Shown here: piece by piece, positions 34,878 through 43,242 of the stretch
Position numbering within the stretch: position 1 is the stretch's first letter
How the letters are laid out: every line of letters begins with the position of its first letter
Assembly: GCA_004017535.1 (NCBI GenBank)
Contig: SAJS01000023.1
Location: 27,985-91,984 of the forward strand
Origin: Mesorhizobium sp.
Lineage (GTDB): Bacteria > Pseudomonadota > Alphaproteobacteria > Rhizobiales > Rhizobiaceae
Length of the DNA: 64,000 nt
Direction of reading: 5' to 3'
Notes under the pieces: generated by a model
What the model was told of the DNA's origin: nothing
The model's input: only the letters and a program-made list of their open reading frames with translations
The model's database searches: none
Translations under genes and position numbers: made by a program

Positions 34878-35798
34878 ATGTCCCTGTCGTTCCGCCGCGC
34901 CTCGCTCGCCAGCCTCGGTCTGGCCTTCGGGCTCTCGGCTCTCTGCCTGTCGCCGCTGATGGCGCAGGAGGCCAAGCCCGCGGATGCCGCCGCGCCTGCC
35001 GCTGCCCCCGCGAAGCCCGTCGATCCCAATGCCGTGGTGGCCACAATCAATGGCGAGAAGCTGACCGAGGCCGATCTTCAGCTCGCCGAAGGCGAACTCT
35101 CGCAGCAATTCGCGCAGCTGCCGCCCGATCAGCGCCGCGCGGCCGCCCTTTCGGCGGCGATCGAAATCCGCGTCATGGCCAAGAAGGCGGTCGACAGCGG
35201 CCTCGACAAGGATCCCGATTTCCAGCGCCGCATGGCTTTCCTGCAGGCGCGCGCGCTGCATGGCGAGGTCGTCGAGAAGGAAGTGGTCGACAAGGTCACG
35301 GACGCCGAAGTCCGCGCCCGCTACGATCAGGAGATCGCCAACACGCCGCCAGTCAACGAAGTGCATGCGCGTCACATCCTCGTGAAGACGAAGGAAGAGG
35401 CCGAGGCGATCATCAAGCAGCTCGACGGCGGCGCCGACTTCCAGAAGCTCGCCAACGAACACACCAACGACCCCTCGGGTAAAACGAGTGGCGGCGATCT
35501 CGGCTGGTTCGGACCGGGCCAGATGGTGCCGGAATTCGACAAGGCGGCCTTCGCGCTCGACGTCGGCAAGTACACCAAGGAGCCGGTGCAGACGCAGTTC
35601 GGCTGGCACGTCATCAAGCTCGAGGACAAGCGCGCCAAGCAGCCGCCGGCCTTCGACGACGTCAAGGACCAGGCCAAGCAGGCGGTGATCCGCGACAAGT
35701 ATTTCGCCATGGTGAAGGACCTGCGCGCCGCCGCCAAGGTCGAGATCCCGGACGAGAAGCTCAAGAAGGACGTCGACACGCTGGAAGCGGGCAAGTAA
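34878..35798 (+). CDS. Periplasmic parvulin-type peptidyl-prolyl isomerase
   Basis: This SurA/PrsA-like foldase of about 306 residues has a signal peptide (RRASLASLGLAFGLSALCLSPLMAQ) and an Ala/Pro-rich linker. An N-terminal chaperone-like region precedes the PpiC domain, which includes VHARHILVKTKEEAEAI, GGDLGWFGPGQMVPEF and VQTQFGWHVIKL. The ATG at 34878 has GGAG nine bases upstream; the longer open frame from 34683 has no signal peptide at its start. It is divergent from secA and ends at a strong terminator. Confidence 0.88.
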   Translation: MSLSFRRASLASLGLAFGLSALCLSPLMAQEAKPADAAAPAAAPAKPVDPNAVVATINGEKLTEADLQLAEGELSQQFAQLPPDQRRAAALSAAIEIRVMAKKAVDSGLDKDPDFQRRMAFLQARALHGEVVEKEVVDKVTDAEVRARYDQEIANTPPVNEVHARHILVKTKEEAEAIIKQLDGGADFQKLANEHTNDPSGKTSGGDLGWFGPGQMVPEFDKAAFALDVGKYTKEPVQTQFGWHVIKLEDKRAKQPPAFDDVKDQAKQAVIRDKYFAMVKDLRAAAKVEIPDEKLKKDVDTLEAGK

Positions 35799-35822
35799 TC
35801 GGCTATCGGCCTGATTATCGTG

Positions 35823-35852
35823 AAAAGGGCGCCGTCCGGCGCCCTTTTGCTT
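35823..35852. terminator. Strong bidirectional terminator
   Basis: AAAAGGGCGCC and GGCGCCCTTTT form a perfect 11-bp stem with a GTCC loop, followed by GCTTTT on the plus strand. The A-run on the other side gives a U-run on the minus strand. It separates the convergent foldase and TetR genes. Confidence 0.85.
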
Positions 35853-35857
35853 TTGGT

Positions 35858-36451
35858 TCAGGCGGTCAGTATCCCCCGCGTGATGTAGCCAACGGCCGCG
35901 CGGATCGCCGCCTCGTCCTCGTCGAGCCGTCCGGTCAGCAGATGCCGCCAGGCGTAGGACGCGATCAGATCGGCGACGATCCCGGCGTCGACATCGGCCG
36001 CCACCTCGCCCCGCGCCTTGGCGCGCTCGATGATCCGGCCGGTATGGCTGCGGCGTTCCCTCGAATACTCGGCAAGCACGGCCGCGGCTGCCTCGTCCGA
36101 CTGCGCCTCCGCGATCAGCGAGCGGTAGATGTTGCCCGAAGGGGTGTCGCGCCAATGGGCGAAGAGATTTTCGAGAAAGCCGGCCAGGTCGTCCTCGACG
36201 TTTCCGGTGTCGGGCGTCTCGACATGCTTCTGCCTCTGGTAGATCTCGATCAGCAGCGCCGCCTTGCTCGGCCACCAGCGATAGATGGTCGGCTTTCCCG
36301 CCCGCGCCCGCCGGGCGACGGCCTCGATCGAAAAGCCGGCATAACCCGCCTCGCGCAACACGGCCTCGGCCGCCTCGATGATGGCATCAGCGCTCTCGGG
36401 ATTGCGTTTTGCGCCGATCGACTTGCGCCCGCGAGCGGCGGCTTCGCCCAT
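35858..36451 (-). CDS. TetR/AcrR-family transcriptional regulator
   Basis: This regulator has 197 residues with the helix-turn-helix region AIIEAAEAVLREAGYAGFSIEAVARRARAGKPTIYRWWPSKAALL, followed by a helical ligand domain. ATG 36451 has AAGGAAG about eight bases upstream; the longer frame to 36598 is arginine-rich and not family-like. A dyad at 36499-36531 lies 48 bases upstream and is the likely operator. Its neighbours are a foldase and argJ, so its target is not evident. Confidence 0.86.
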   Translation of the reverse strand: MGEAAARGRKSIGAKRNPESADAIIEAAEAVLREAGYAGFSIEAVARRARAGKPTIYRWWPSKAALLIEIYQRQKHVETPDTGNVEDDLAGFLENLFAHWRDTPSGNIYRSLIAEAQSDEAAAAVLAEYSRERRSHTGRIIERAKARGEVAADVDAGIVADLIASYAWRHLLTGRLDEDEAAIRAAVGYITRGILTA

Positions 36452-36498
36452 TCCAGTCTTCCTTAGCCGGTGAATCTGCCGCCGATCATATTGGCTCC

Positions 36499-36531
36499 GC
36501 GGCCGAAACGAAACGACCCGTTTCAGGCCGC
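36499..36531. promoter_or_regulatory. Dyad-symmetric operator candidate between tetR and argJ
   Basis: The arms GCGGCC-GAAACG and CGTTTC-A-GGCCGC form an extended inverted repeat around an 8-base centre. This fits a TetR-family homodimer site upstream of the regulator gene. It could also lie in the argJ promoter region, which is divergent. Confidence 0.55.
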
Positions 36532-36638
36532 GAGCCCTTCGGCCGGGGCGATCAGGGGTGGCCAGAACGCCCTTGCGCCGGGACGCGCTATCGGGCAAAC
36601 CGGCCTTCCTTTCGCTTCATTGCCGTTCCGGGGTTCCG

Positions 36639-37880
36639 ATGTCCGCTACGCTCTCGCCTCTTGCACCGAAGAAATATCCCAAGATGCCGGTCATCGAGGG
36701 TGTGCGCATCGCGACCGCGGAAGCGGGCATCAAATACCGGAATAGAACCGATCTGCTCGCCATGGTCTTCGATCCGGGCACGGCTGTCGCCGGCGTGTTC
36801 ACCAGGTCGAAATGCCCGTCGGCGCCGGTCGACTTCTGCCGCCAGAACCTGCCCGCCGGCAAGGCGCGCGTGCTGGTGGTCAATTCCGGCAATGCCAACG
36901 CCTTCACCGGCAAGAAGGGCAAGGTCTCGACCGCGCTGACCGGAGAGGCGGCGGCGAAGGCCGCCGGCTGTTCCGAGAGCGAAGTGTTCCTGGCCTCGAC
37001 CGGGGTCATCGGCGAGCCGCTCGACACGACCAAGTTCAGCCATCTGCTCGCCGGCCTGGTCAAGGACGGCAAGCCAGATCTGTGGACCGAGGCTGCCAAG
37101 GCCATCATGACCACCGACACCTATCCGAAGGTGGCGACGGCGACGGTCAAGCTCGGCGATACCGACGTCACCATCAACGGCATCGCCAAGGGCGCCGGCA
37201 TGATCGCGCCCGACATGGCGACGATGCTTTCCTTCATCGCCACAGACGCGCCGATCGCGGCGCCCGTGCTGCAGGATCTGTTGTCGCGCGGCACGGCCAA
37301 GACCTTCAACGCGGTTACCGTCGACAGCGACACCTCGACCAGCGACACGCTGCTGATCTTCGCCACCGGCAAGGCCGCCGCGCGGGGCGCGCCGGCGATC
37401 AGCGACGCCAAGGACGCGCGGCTCGGCGCGTTCCGTCGGGCGCTCGGCAAGGTGTTGAAGTCGCTGGCGCTGCAAGTGGTGCGCGACGGCGAGGGCGCGC
37501 GCAAGCAGGTCGAGGTCACAGTGACCGGCGCCAAGTCGGCGCGTTCGGCCAAGCGCATCGCGCTTTCGATCGCCAATTCGCCGCTGGTCAAGACGGCCGT
37601 CGCTGGTGAGGACGCCAATTGGGGCCGCGTCGTCATGGCCGTCGGCAAGGCCGGCGAACCGGCCGACCGCGACCGGCTGTCGATCTGGTTCGGCGACAAT
37701 CGCCTCGCGCATGAGGGCGAGCGCGATCCGGCCTATTCGGAGGAAGCGACGTCTGCCTATATGAAGCGCGACGACATCCGCATCCGCGCCGATATCGGCA
37801 TCGGCCGCGGCAAGGCGACGGTGTGGACCTGCGACCTCACCAAGGAATATGTCGCCATCAACGGCGACTACCGGAGCTGA
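36639..37880 (+). CDS. argJ: Bifunctional ornithine acetyltransferase/N-acetylglutamate synthase ArgJ
   Basis: ArgJ recycles the acetyl group from N-acetylornithine to glutamate in arginine biosynthesis and can also make acetylglutamate from acetyl-CoA. About 413 residues. The self-cleavage site with nucleophilic threonine lies in [28 protein letters not shown] and [15 protein letters not shown] are family hallmarks. ATG 36639 gives the usual N-terminus [14 protein letters not shown]; an upstream in-frame start would add 27 unconserved residues. The stop overlaps the next start (TGATG). Confidence 0.95.
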   Translation: MSATLSPLAPKKYPKMPVIEGVRIATAEAGIKYRNRTDLLAMVFDPGTAVAGVFTRSKCPSAPVDFCRQNLPAGKARVLVVNSGNANAFTGKKGKVSTALTGEAAAKAAGCSESEVFLASTGVIGEPLDTTKFSHLLAGLVKDGKPDLWTEAAKAIMTTDTYPKVATATVKLGDTDVTINGIAKGAGMIAPDMATMLSFIATDAPIAAPVLQDLLSRGTAKTFNAVTVDSDTSTSDTLLIFATGKAAARGAPAISDAKDARLGAFRRALGKVLKSLALQVVRDGEGARKQVEVTVTGAKSARSAKRIALSIANSPLVKTAVAGEDANWGRVVMAVGKAGEPADRDRLSIWFGDNRLAHEGERDPAYSEEATSAYMKRDDIRIRADIGIGRGKATVWTCDLTKEYVAINGDYRS

Positions 37881-38659
37881 TGGCGCCGGTGTCCAGGCAT
37901 CCGGCAAGCGTGCTGGCGGTCGTGCGCCGCTACGAGGCGGCGGGCTTTCGTGCCTGGCCGGCGGCGGCCGTCCATTATGACGGGACCTGGGTGGTGCGGC
38001 TGACCGCCGGGCACCCGGCCAAGCGCCTGAACTCGGTCAATCCGCTCGATCCGGGCGACACGCACGCCATCGAGGAGCGCATCGGTCGCGCCGCGCGCCG
38101 CTTCGATGCCTATGGCAGGCCGCTGACCTTTCGCATGTCGCCGCTGTCGGGACAGGTGCTGTCCACCCATCTCGACAAGGCCGGCTGGAACAAGTTCGAC
38201 GAATCCATGGTGATGCGGCTGCCGCTCAAGGACCTCGAGCTCGGCGCGGCCATGGACCAGATACCGCTCAAGGACATCAGCCGCTTCATCGGCGCGTCGC
38301 TGAGGACCAGCGGCTCGGACGCCTCGCTGCGGCCTGGCCTGTCGGAGGTCATCGGCGCCATTCAGCCCGAAGCCGGGCTGTTCGCGCTGGAGGACGGCAA
38401 CGAGCCGCTGGCGACGCTGATCTGCGTCCATGATGGCGATCTCGCCGGCCTGTTCGAGGTAGCCACCGAAAAATCGGCGCGCAAACAGGGCCATGGCCGC
38501 AATCTCATCCTGTCGGCGCTGAAATGGGCGCGACTGCGCGGCGCGCGCGAGGCCTGGCTGCAGGTCGAGGCCGGCAATGCGCCGGCGCTCTCGCTCTACC
38601 GGTCGCTCGGCTTCGAGGAAGTCTACCGCTACCACTATCGACGGCCGCCGGGCGCATGA
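37880..38659 (+). CDS. GNAT-family N-acetyltransferase
   Basis: This acetyltransferase of about 259 residues has its GNAT domain in the C-terminal half: LICVHDGDLAGLFEVATEKSARKQGHGRNLILSALKWA, then AWLQVEAGNAPALSLYRSLGF. The acetyl-CoA loop is the QGHGRN stretch. The N-terminal third is extra and of unknown role. It is translationally coupled to argJ (shared base) and to mutT (ATGA), so it is the middle gene of a three-gene operon. The substrate is not known. Confidence 0.85.
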   Translation: MAPVSRHPASVLAVVRRYEAAGFRAWPAAAVHYDGTWVVRLTAGHPAKRLNSVNPLDPGDTHAIEERIGRAARRFDAYGRPLTFRMSPLSGQVLSTHLDKAGWNKFDESMVMRLPLKDLELGAAMDQIPLKDISRFIGASLRTSGSDASLRPGLSEVIGAIQPEAGLFALEDGNEPLATLICVHDGDLAGLFEVATEKSARKQGHGRNLILSALKWARLRGAREAWLQVEAGNAPALSLYRSLGFEEVYRYHYRRPPGA

Positions 38660-39078
38660 GCGAGGTGAAGCCAGCCGGAAAGCGCCTGCTGCTGGTCGCC
38701 GCCTGCGCGCTGGTCGATGCCGACCGGCGCGTGCTTCTGGCGCAGCGCCCGGAGGGCAAGCAGCTTGCCGGCCTGTGGGAGTTTCCTGGCGGCAAGGTCG
38801 AGCCCGGCGAGACGCCTGAGGAGTGCCTGGTCCGCGAGCTGCATGAGGAACTCGGCATCGAGACCGAGATTCCGTGCCTGGCGCCGCTCACCTTCGCCAG
38901 CCATTCCTATGACGATTTCCATCTGCTGATGCCGCTTTATGTCTGCCGCCGCTTTCGCGGGATCGCGCAACCCAGGGAAGGGCAGGGGCTGAAATGGGTC
39001 AGACCACGGCAGATGCGCGACTACCCGATGCCGCCGGCCGACGCACCGCTGATCCAGTTCCTGATCGATCTTTTGTAA
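38656..39078 (+). CDS. mutT: (Deoxy)nucleoside triphosphate pyrophosphohydrolase MutT
   Basis: This Nudix hydrolase of 140 residues is predicted to remove oxidised dGTP from the nucleotide pool. The complete Nudix box runs from GGKVEPGETPEECLVREL into HEELGIE. The LAGLWEFPGGK lead-in is typical of MutT. The ATG overlaps the GNAT stop by four bases. Confidence 0.9.
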   Translation: MSEVKPAGKRLLLVAACALVDADRRVLLAQRPEGKQLAGLWEFPGGKVEPGETPEECLVRELHEELGIETEIPCLAPLTFASHSYDDFHLLMPLYVCRRFRGIAQPREGQGLKWVRPRQMRDYPMPPADAPLIQFLIDLL

Positions 39079-39231
39079 TTTCGCGACCTGCCTTCGCGGC
39101 CATTCACGTTTGCCGAAAGCGTCGTTTTCCGGAGCTGCTTTAGCCCGCGTTAATTGAAGATTTATCTCGACGTGAAAAATTGCTCGAGGCCGTTTCGCGC
39201 GGCAACATCGTTGATGACCGGGAACAACGGC

Positions 39232-39552
39232 ATGAGCCTTGAAAGAGAGTGGGACTCGATCCGGCCTGACCGAGGCTTCCGCGCCGCGGATGCCGGCATG
39301 GGCATCCTGCGAGTAACGCTTCTCTTCGGCTCGGTCGCCGTGGCGCTGGCGCTGATCGCAACGCCCTTCCTGGACAATCAGACGCGATCGCAGGGCGCTC
39401 GCGACGGCTTGGCTGTCGGGCTCGACATGACAGCGACTGGATCGATTGGCCATCGCACCAATACATACACGGTGCGCCGCAGTGTGCTGCAGCCGATGCC
39501 CAGTTCAATCTGCGTCATCCGCAATAACGGAAGCCGCAGCGGCGAGTGCTGA
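39232..39552 (+). CDS. Small single-pass membrane protein of unknown function
   Basis: This protein of about 106 residues has one membrane helix (GILRVTLLFGSVAVALALIATPFL) after a charged N-terminus MSLEREWDSIRPDRG. The C-terminal part carries two cysteines (SSICVIRN and SGEC). I do not recognise the family. Starts at 39214 and 39154 are also in frame; none has a clear ribosome site. It lies just upstream of the Flp pilin gene on the same strand, and small proteins of this kind accompany Flp genes in rhizobia. Confidence 0.55.
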   Translation: MSLEREWDSIRPDRGFRAADAGMGILRVTLLFGSVAVALALIATPFLDNQTRSQGARDGLAVGLDMTATGSIGHRTNTYTVRRSVLQPMPSSICVIRNNGSRSGEC

Positions 39553-39608
39553 CATGGTTAACGATTTTTTGGGACACCGGCATTTCACTCGCTGTTAAGC
39601 TTTCGCCG

Positions 39609-39623
39609 TTAACCTTTCTTAAC
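39609..39623 (+). promoter_or_regulatory. CtrA-like site upstream of the Flp pilin gene
   Basis: TTAACCTTTCTTAAC contains two TTAA half-sites spaced by six bases; the CtrA consensus is TTAA-N7-TTAAC. Other TTAA half-sites occur at about 39554 and 39594. The Caulobacter pilA gene is under CtrA control, which makes this worth noting, but the spacing is one base short. Confidence 0.35.
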
Positions 39624-39663
39624 GGGTAGGACATTAGAATTTCTGCATAAGGGATGGATGACC

Positions 39664-39843
39664 ATGAAGAACCTGCTGCAGCAATTCCTTAGAGACGAGA
39701 CCGGCGCCACGGCCATCGAATATGGCCTGATCGTGACCGTGCTGTCGCTTGCTATCATCGGCGGCGTAAGCAGGGCGGCGGATGCGATCCAATGGCTGTT
39801 CAGCGACAACAACAGCAGGCTGGTCCAGGCCTTCTCCCACTGA
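39664..39843 (+). CDS. Flp-family type IVb pilin
   Basis: This 59-residue pilin has the Flp signature DETGATAIEYGLIVTVLSLAIIGG. The prepilin peptidase would cut before the hydrophobic segment, in the GATAIEYG region. AAGGGA lies nine bases before ATG 39664 and only three before ATG 39658, so the inner start is preferred. No tad or cpa assembly genes are in the window, so this is an orphan pilin locus here. Confidence 0.85.
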   Translation: MKNLLQQFLRDETGATAIEYGLIVTVLSLAIIGGVSRAADAIQWLFSDNNSRLVQAFSH

Positions 39844-39872
39844 CGAAACCGATCGGGCAATCAGAGACGCAG

Positions 39873-40745
39873 TCAACTCTTCGACGGGTTCTCCAGGATC
39901 GCCTTCAGCGATACCTTGGCTGATCCAGGCTTGAGCGGTTTTTGCTGCGAGGCGTCGGGCGCCCAGCCGGACATCCAAACAATCGAAAAGCCTGCGCGGA
40001 TGCGGCCATCCGGGTCGGAGAACCGTTCGGCATAGATTGCGGCCGCGCGGGCGAACAAACGCCTGCTGCCGGGCCGCCGGCTGCGGTCGATGAGCGGACT
40101 GGTTTCGCCCATGGCGCGCAGGTCGCTAGCCAGATCGAACAGCGTGTCGTATCGCACGGCGACCGCTTCGACATCGGCGACAGGCAATGCCAGGCCGGCG
40201 CGCTGCAACAGCCCGCCCGCATCGCGCACGTCGGTGAAGGGAAGGATGCGCGGGCTCGCGCCGCCGTAAAGCTCCGTCTCGGCCGCCAGCAGGCTTTCGC
40301 GCAACTCGGCCAGCGTACCCGCGCCGGCGAGAGCGCCAAGGAAAAGCCCGTCCGGTTTCAGCGCCCGGCGGATTTGCGCCAGCACGCCGGGAATGTCGTT
40401 CATCGCGTGCAGCGAGAGCAAGGAGACGACAAGGTCGAGGCTGCCGTCCTCGAACGGCACGGTCTCCAGCGGCGCAACCAGGCCGGGGCCGTCGGCGAGA
40501 AGCGCTTCGTCCATCTCGACGCGGACTATTTCGCCGACCTTGCCGCTGGCAGCGAGCACGTCAGCGGCCGCCGACGTCTGGCAGAACAGCGCGGCCGCCT
40601 TGCCGAAGCGGCGCTCGACGGCACCCAGCCGGTCGGCAAGGTCTTCGGCCGCTCGCCGCATCAGGAAATCGGCACCCTCGACGGGGCGGACGAGGGCCCG
40701 GCGCTTGCGCGCGAGCCAGAGCTCAGTGTCGATCAAAGGCTGCAA
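39873..40745 (-). CDS. SAM-dependent methyltransferase-fold protein (NDUFAF5-like)
   Basis: This 290-residue class I methyltransferase-like protein carries the core LVAPLETVPFEDGSLDLVVSLLSLHAMNDIPGVLAQIRRALKPDGLFLGAL. The glycine-rich cofactor motif near VLAASGKVGEIVRVEMD is weak. The arrangement resembles the BioC/NDUFAF5 group; the mitochondrial member hydroxylates a complex I subunit, so the reaction here is open. The TTG start follows AGGAAG by about seven bases. It is divergent from comF. Confidence 0.75.
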   Translation of the reverse strand: MQPLIDTELWLARKRRALVRPVEGADFLMRRAAEDLADRLGAVERRFGKAAALFCQTSAAADVLAASGKVGEIVRVEMDEALLADGPGLVAPLETVPFEDGSLDLVVSLLSLHAMNDIPGVLAQIRRALKPDGLFLGALAGAGTLAELRESLLAAETELYGGASPRILPFTDVRDAGGLLQRAGLALPVADVEAVAVRYDTLFDLASDLRAMGETSPLIDRSRRPGSRRLFARAAAIYAERFSDPDGRIRAGFSIVWMSGWAPDASQQKPLKPGSAKVSLKAILENPSKS

Positions 40746-40786
40746 TCAAAAGCTTCCTGTTGTCCGCGCCCGCCGGAGTGGTGTTA

Positions 40787-41611
40787 ATGTGGCGAGGGGT
40801 TTCCTTTCACGTGGCCGATCCGGTGCACAAGATCAAGACCAGCGCGGTTCAGGACATGACGCGGCAGGCACTGGCCTGGCCGGCTCGTCTGTTGTTTCCG
40901 CCGGTTTGCGCCGGCTGCCGTCGCCATGTGTCGCAGCCCGGCGTCTTGTGCGGCGCCTGCTGGCCGAAGCTCAGGCTGCTGGAGAAGCCCTGGTGCCCGG
41001 TGATGGGCACGCCCTTCACCCACGACATGGGGGAGGGGTTTCTGTCGGCGGAAGCGATCGCCGATCCGCCGCCCTTCGAGCGGGCGCGGGCCGCCGTCAT
41101 CTATTCGGGCGTCGCCCGGCAGATGGTTCAGGGGCTGAAATACCAGGACCGGACCGATCTGGCGCCCTGGATGGCGAACTGGATGATCCGCGCCGGCGCG
41201 GAGCTTATTGCCGAGGCCGATGTGGTCGTGCCGGTTCCGCTGCACTGGCGGCGCTTCTTCCGGCGCCAGTTCAATCAGTCTGCGGAGCTTGGACGCGCCG
41301 TTGCAAAGCTCAGCGGGCTGCCATTCTCGCCATCCGCGGTCAAACGCGTGAAGCTGACGCGCCAGCAGGTCGGGCTCGAACGGCATGAGCGCGAAGAGAA
41401 TGTGCGCGCCGCCTTTCGCGTGCCGCCCGACGCCGAGATCGAAATCGCGGGCCGCCGGGTGCTGGTCGTCGACGATGTCTACACCACCGGCGCCACGGTG
41501 AGGGCGGTCGCCAAGGCGCTGAAGCGGGGCGGCGCCGGGGCGGTCGACGTGCTGACGTTCGCCCGAGTCCTGCCGGGGGACTTTCGGACGGATGAGTCCG
41601 CGACTATATAG
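40787..41611 (+). CDS. comF: ComF-family phosphoribosyltransferase-like protein
   Basis: This protein of about 274 residues has an N-terminal zinc-knuckle (CAGCRRH and CGACW) and a C-terminal phosphoribosyltransferase domain with the PRPP loop RVLVVDDVYTTGATVRA. FNQSAELGRAVAKLSGLPF is also diagnostic. ComF proteins take part in DNA uptake in competent bacteria and are widespread elsewhere. ATG 40787 has GGAG nine bases before it; ATG 40856 is a shorter alternative. grxC follows after about 75 bases. Confidence 0.85.
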   Translation: MWRGVSFHVADPVHKIKTSAVQDMTRQALAWPARLLFPPVCAGCRRHVSQPGVLCGACWPKLRLLEKPWCPVMGTPFTHDMGEGFLSAEAIADPPPFERARAAVIYSGVARQMVQGLKYQDRTDLAPWMANWMIRAGAELIAEADVVVPVPLHWRRFFRRQFNQSAELGRAVAKLSGLPFSPSAVKRVKLTRQQVGLERHEREENVRAAFRVPPDAEIEIAGRRVLVVDDVYTTGATVRAVAKALKRGGAGAVDVLTFARVLPGDFRTDESATI

Positions 41612-41687
41612 AAACTCAAACGTTGTTTTTGGTGCAGGTCGCTTCCATACAACCATTGGGCGACATGCATTGGCAGGACTGTGATTG

Positions 41688-41951
41688 ATGGTCGATGTGA
41701 CGATCTATACCCGAATGATGTGCGGCTACTGCAGCGCCGCCAAGCGGCTGCTCGATCGCAAGGGCGTGGCCTATACCGAGCACGATGCCTCGTTCTCGCC
41801 GGAACTGCGCCAGGAAATGATTTCCAAGGCGCATGGGCGAACCACCTTTCCGCAGATTTTCATCGGCGACACGCATGTCGGCGGCTGCGACGATCTCCAT
41901 GACCTGGAGTCGCAGGGCCGGCTGGATGTGATGCTCGCCAACGGGAGATGA
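41688..41951 (+). CDS. grxC: Glutaredoxin 3
   Basis: This 87-residue dithiol glutaredoxin reduces disulfides with glutathione. The active site is CGYC (in YTRMMCGYCSAAKRLL) rather than the usual CPYC. TTFPQIFIGDTHVGGCDDL provides the cis-proline and glutathione-binding residues. It starts a likely three-gene operon with a nitrilase-like amidase and a DUF1178 protein. Confidence 0.93.
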   Translation: MVDVTIYTRMMCGYCSAAKRLLDRKGVAYTEHDASFSPELRQEMISKAHGRTTFPQIFIGDTHVGGCDDLHDLESQGRLDVMLANGR

Positions 41952-41953
41952 TC

Positions 41954-42820
41954 ATGGGTGTTTTCAAGGCCGCCGCCGTGCAGATGCGTTCGGGCACGAG
42001 CCCCGAACGCAACGCCGCCGACATGGAAATCCTGGTCCGCCAGGCCGCCGGCCAGGGCGCCACCTATGTCCAGACGCCGGAAATGACGGGCGCGTTGGTG
42101 CGCGACAAGGAAGCCGGCGCGGCCGCTTTCACCACCGAGGACAAGGACATTGTCGTCGCCACCGCGCGCAGGCTGGCTAAGGAGCTCGGCATCCACCTGC
42201 ATATCGGCTCGACGGCGATCCGTCGCGCCGACGGCAAGCTCGCCAACCGCGCCTTCCTGTTTTCACCCGACGGCACGCTGATTGCCGGCTACGACAAGAT
42301 CCACATGTTCGATGTCGATCTCGACAATGGCGAGAGCTGGCGCGAATCCGCATCCTACGAGCCGGGAACGGAAGCGGTCGTGACCGACATCAAAGGGACG
42401 AAGCTGGGCTTTGCCGTCTGCTACGACCTGCGTTTCCCACAGCTGTTTCGCGCCGAGGCGATGGCCGGGGCGGAGGTTCTGACGGTGCCCGCCGCCTTCA
42501 CGCGCCAGACCGGCGAGGCGCATTGGCATGTGCTGCTGCGCGCCCGCGCCATCGAGAACGGCGCCTATGTCATCGCCGCAGCGCAGGGCGGCCTGCATGA
42601 GGACGGCCGCGAGACCTATGGCCATTCGCTGATCGTCGATCCGTGGGGCCGCGTCATCGCCGAGGCCGCGCATAACGAGCCGGGTGTGATTGTCGCCGAG
42701 ATCGATCCGGCGCAGTCGCTTGCGGCGCGCCGCAAGATCCCCAACCTGAAGAACGCACGTGACTTCACCGTCAATGCCGGCGCAGGCGAAGCGCCGCGTC
42801 TTAGGGGTGCTGCCTCTTGA
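41954..42820 (+). CDS. Carbon-nitrogen hydrolase, probable deaminated-glutathione amidase (Nit1/Nit2-like)
   Basis: This nitrilase-superfamily amidase of about 288 residues has the Glu-Lys-Cys triad in TPEMTG, GYDKIHMFDVDL and GFAVCYDLRFPQLFR. The motif set matches the Nit1/Nit2 branch that repairs deaminated glutathione or hydrolyses omega-amides. Its place directly after grxC (ATG three bases past the stop, GGGAG six bases before it) supports a glutathione-related role. The next gene overlaps its stop. Confidence 0.88.
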   Translation: MGVFKAAAVQMRSGTSPERNAADMEILVRQAAGQGATYVQTPEMTGALVRDKEAGAAAFTTEDKDIVVATARRLAKELGIHLHIGSTAIRRADGKLANRAFLFSPDGTLIAGYDKIHMFDVDLDNGESWRESASYEPGTEAVVTDIKGTKLGFAVCYDLRFPQLFRAEAMAGAEVLTVPAAFTRQTGEAHWHVLLRARAIENGAYVIAAAQGGLHEDGRETYGHSLIVDPWGRVIAEAAHNEPGVIVAEIDPAQSLAARRKIPNLKNARDFTVNAGAGEAPRLRGAAS

Positions 42821-43242
42821 TACGCTTTTCCCTGATCTGCGAGCACGAGCACGAATTCGAAGCGTGGTTTCGCAGCAATGACGACTTCGACACCCAGAAG
42901 AAGCGCGGCTTCGTCGATTGCCCGACCTGCGGTTCGCATAAGATCGAGAAGGCGCTGATGGCGCCGGCCGTCTCGACCTCCCGCAAGCAGGAGAAGATGG
43001 CTTTGGCCATGGGCGAAGCGCAGAAGCAGGCGCTGGCGCAGTTGAAGGCGCTGGCCGAGAAGGTGCGCGAGAATGCCGACTATGTTGGCGACAAATTCGC
43101 CGAGGAAGCGCGCAAGATCCACTTCGGCGAGACCGACCCGCGCGGCATCTACGGCGAGGCGACGCCGGAAGAGGCGCAAGGCCTGATCGAGGATGGCGTC
43201 GAGTTCATGCCGATACCGAGCTTTCCGGACGACCGGAATTAG
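42817..43242 (+). CDS. DUF1178 family protein
   Basis: This 141-residue protein begins IRFSLICEHEHEFEAWFRSNDDF and has a zinc-knuckle-like CPTCGSHKIEKALMAP. The C-terminal region includes AEEARKIHFGETDPRGIYGEATPEEAQGLIEDG. The function is unknown. The TTG start overlaps the amidase stop by four bases, so it is translated as part of the grxC operon. Its own stop overlaps by four bases the stop of the convergent marR gene. Confidence 0.88.
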   Translation: MIRFSLICEHEHEFEAWFRSNDDFDTQKKRGFVDCPTCGSHKIEKALMAPAVSTSRKQEKMALAMGEAQKQALAQLKALAEKVRENADYVGDKFAEEARKIHFGETDPRGIYGEATPEEAQGLIEDGVEFMPIPSFPDDRN

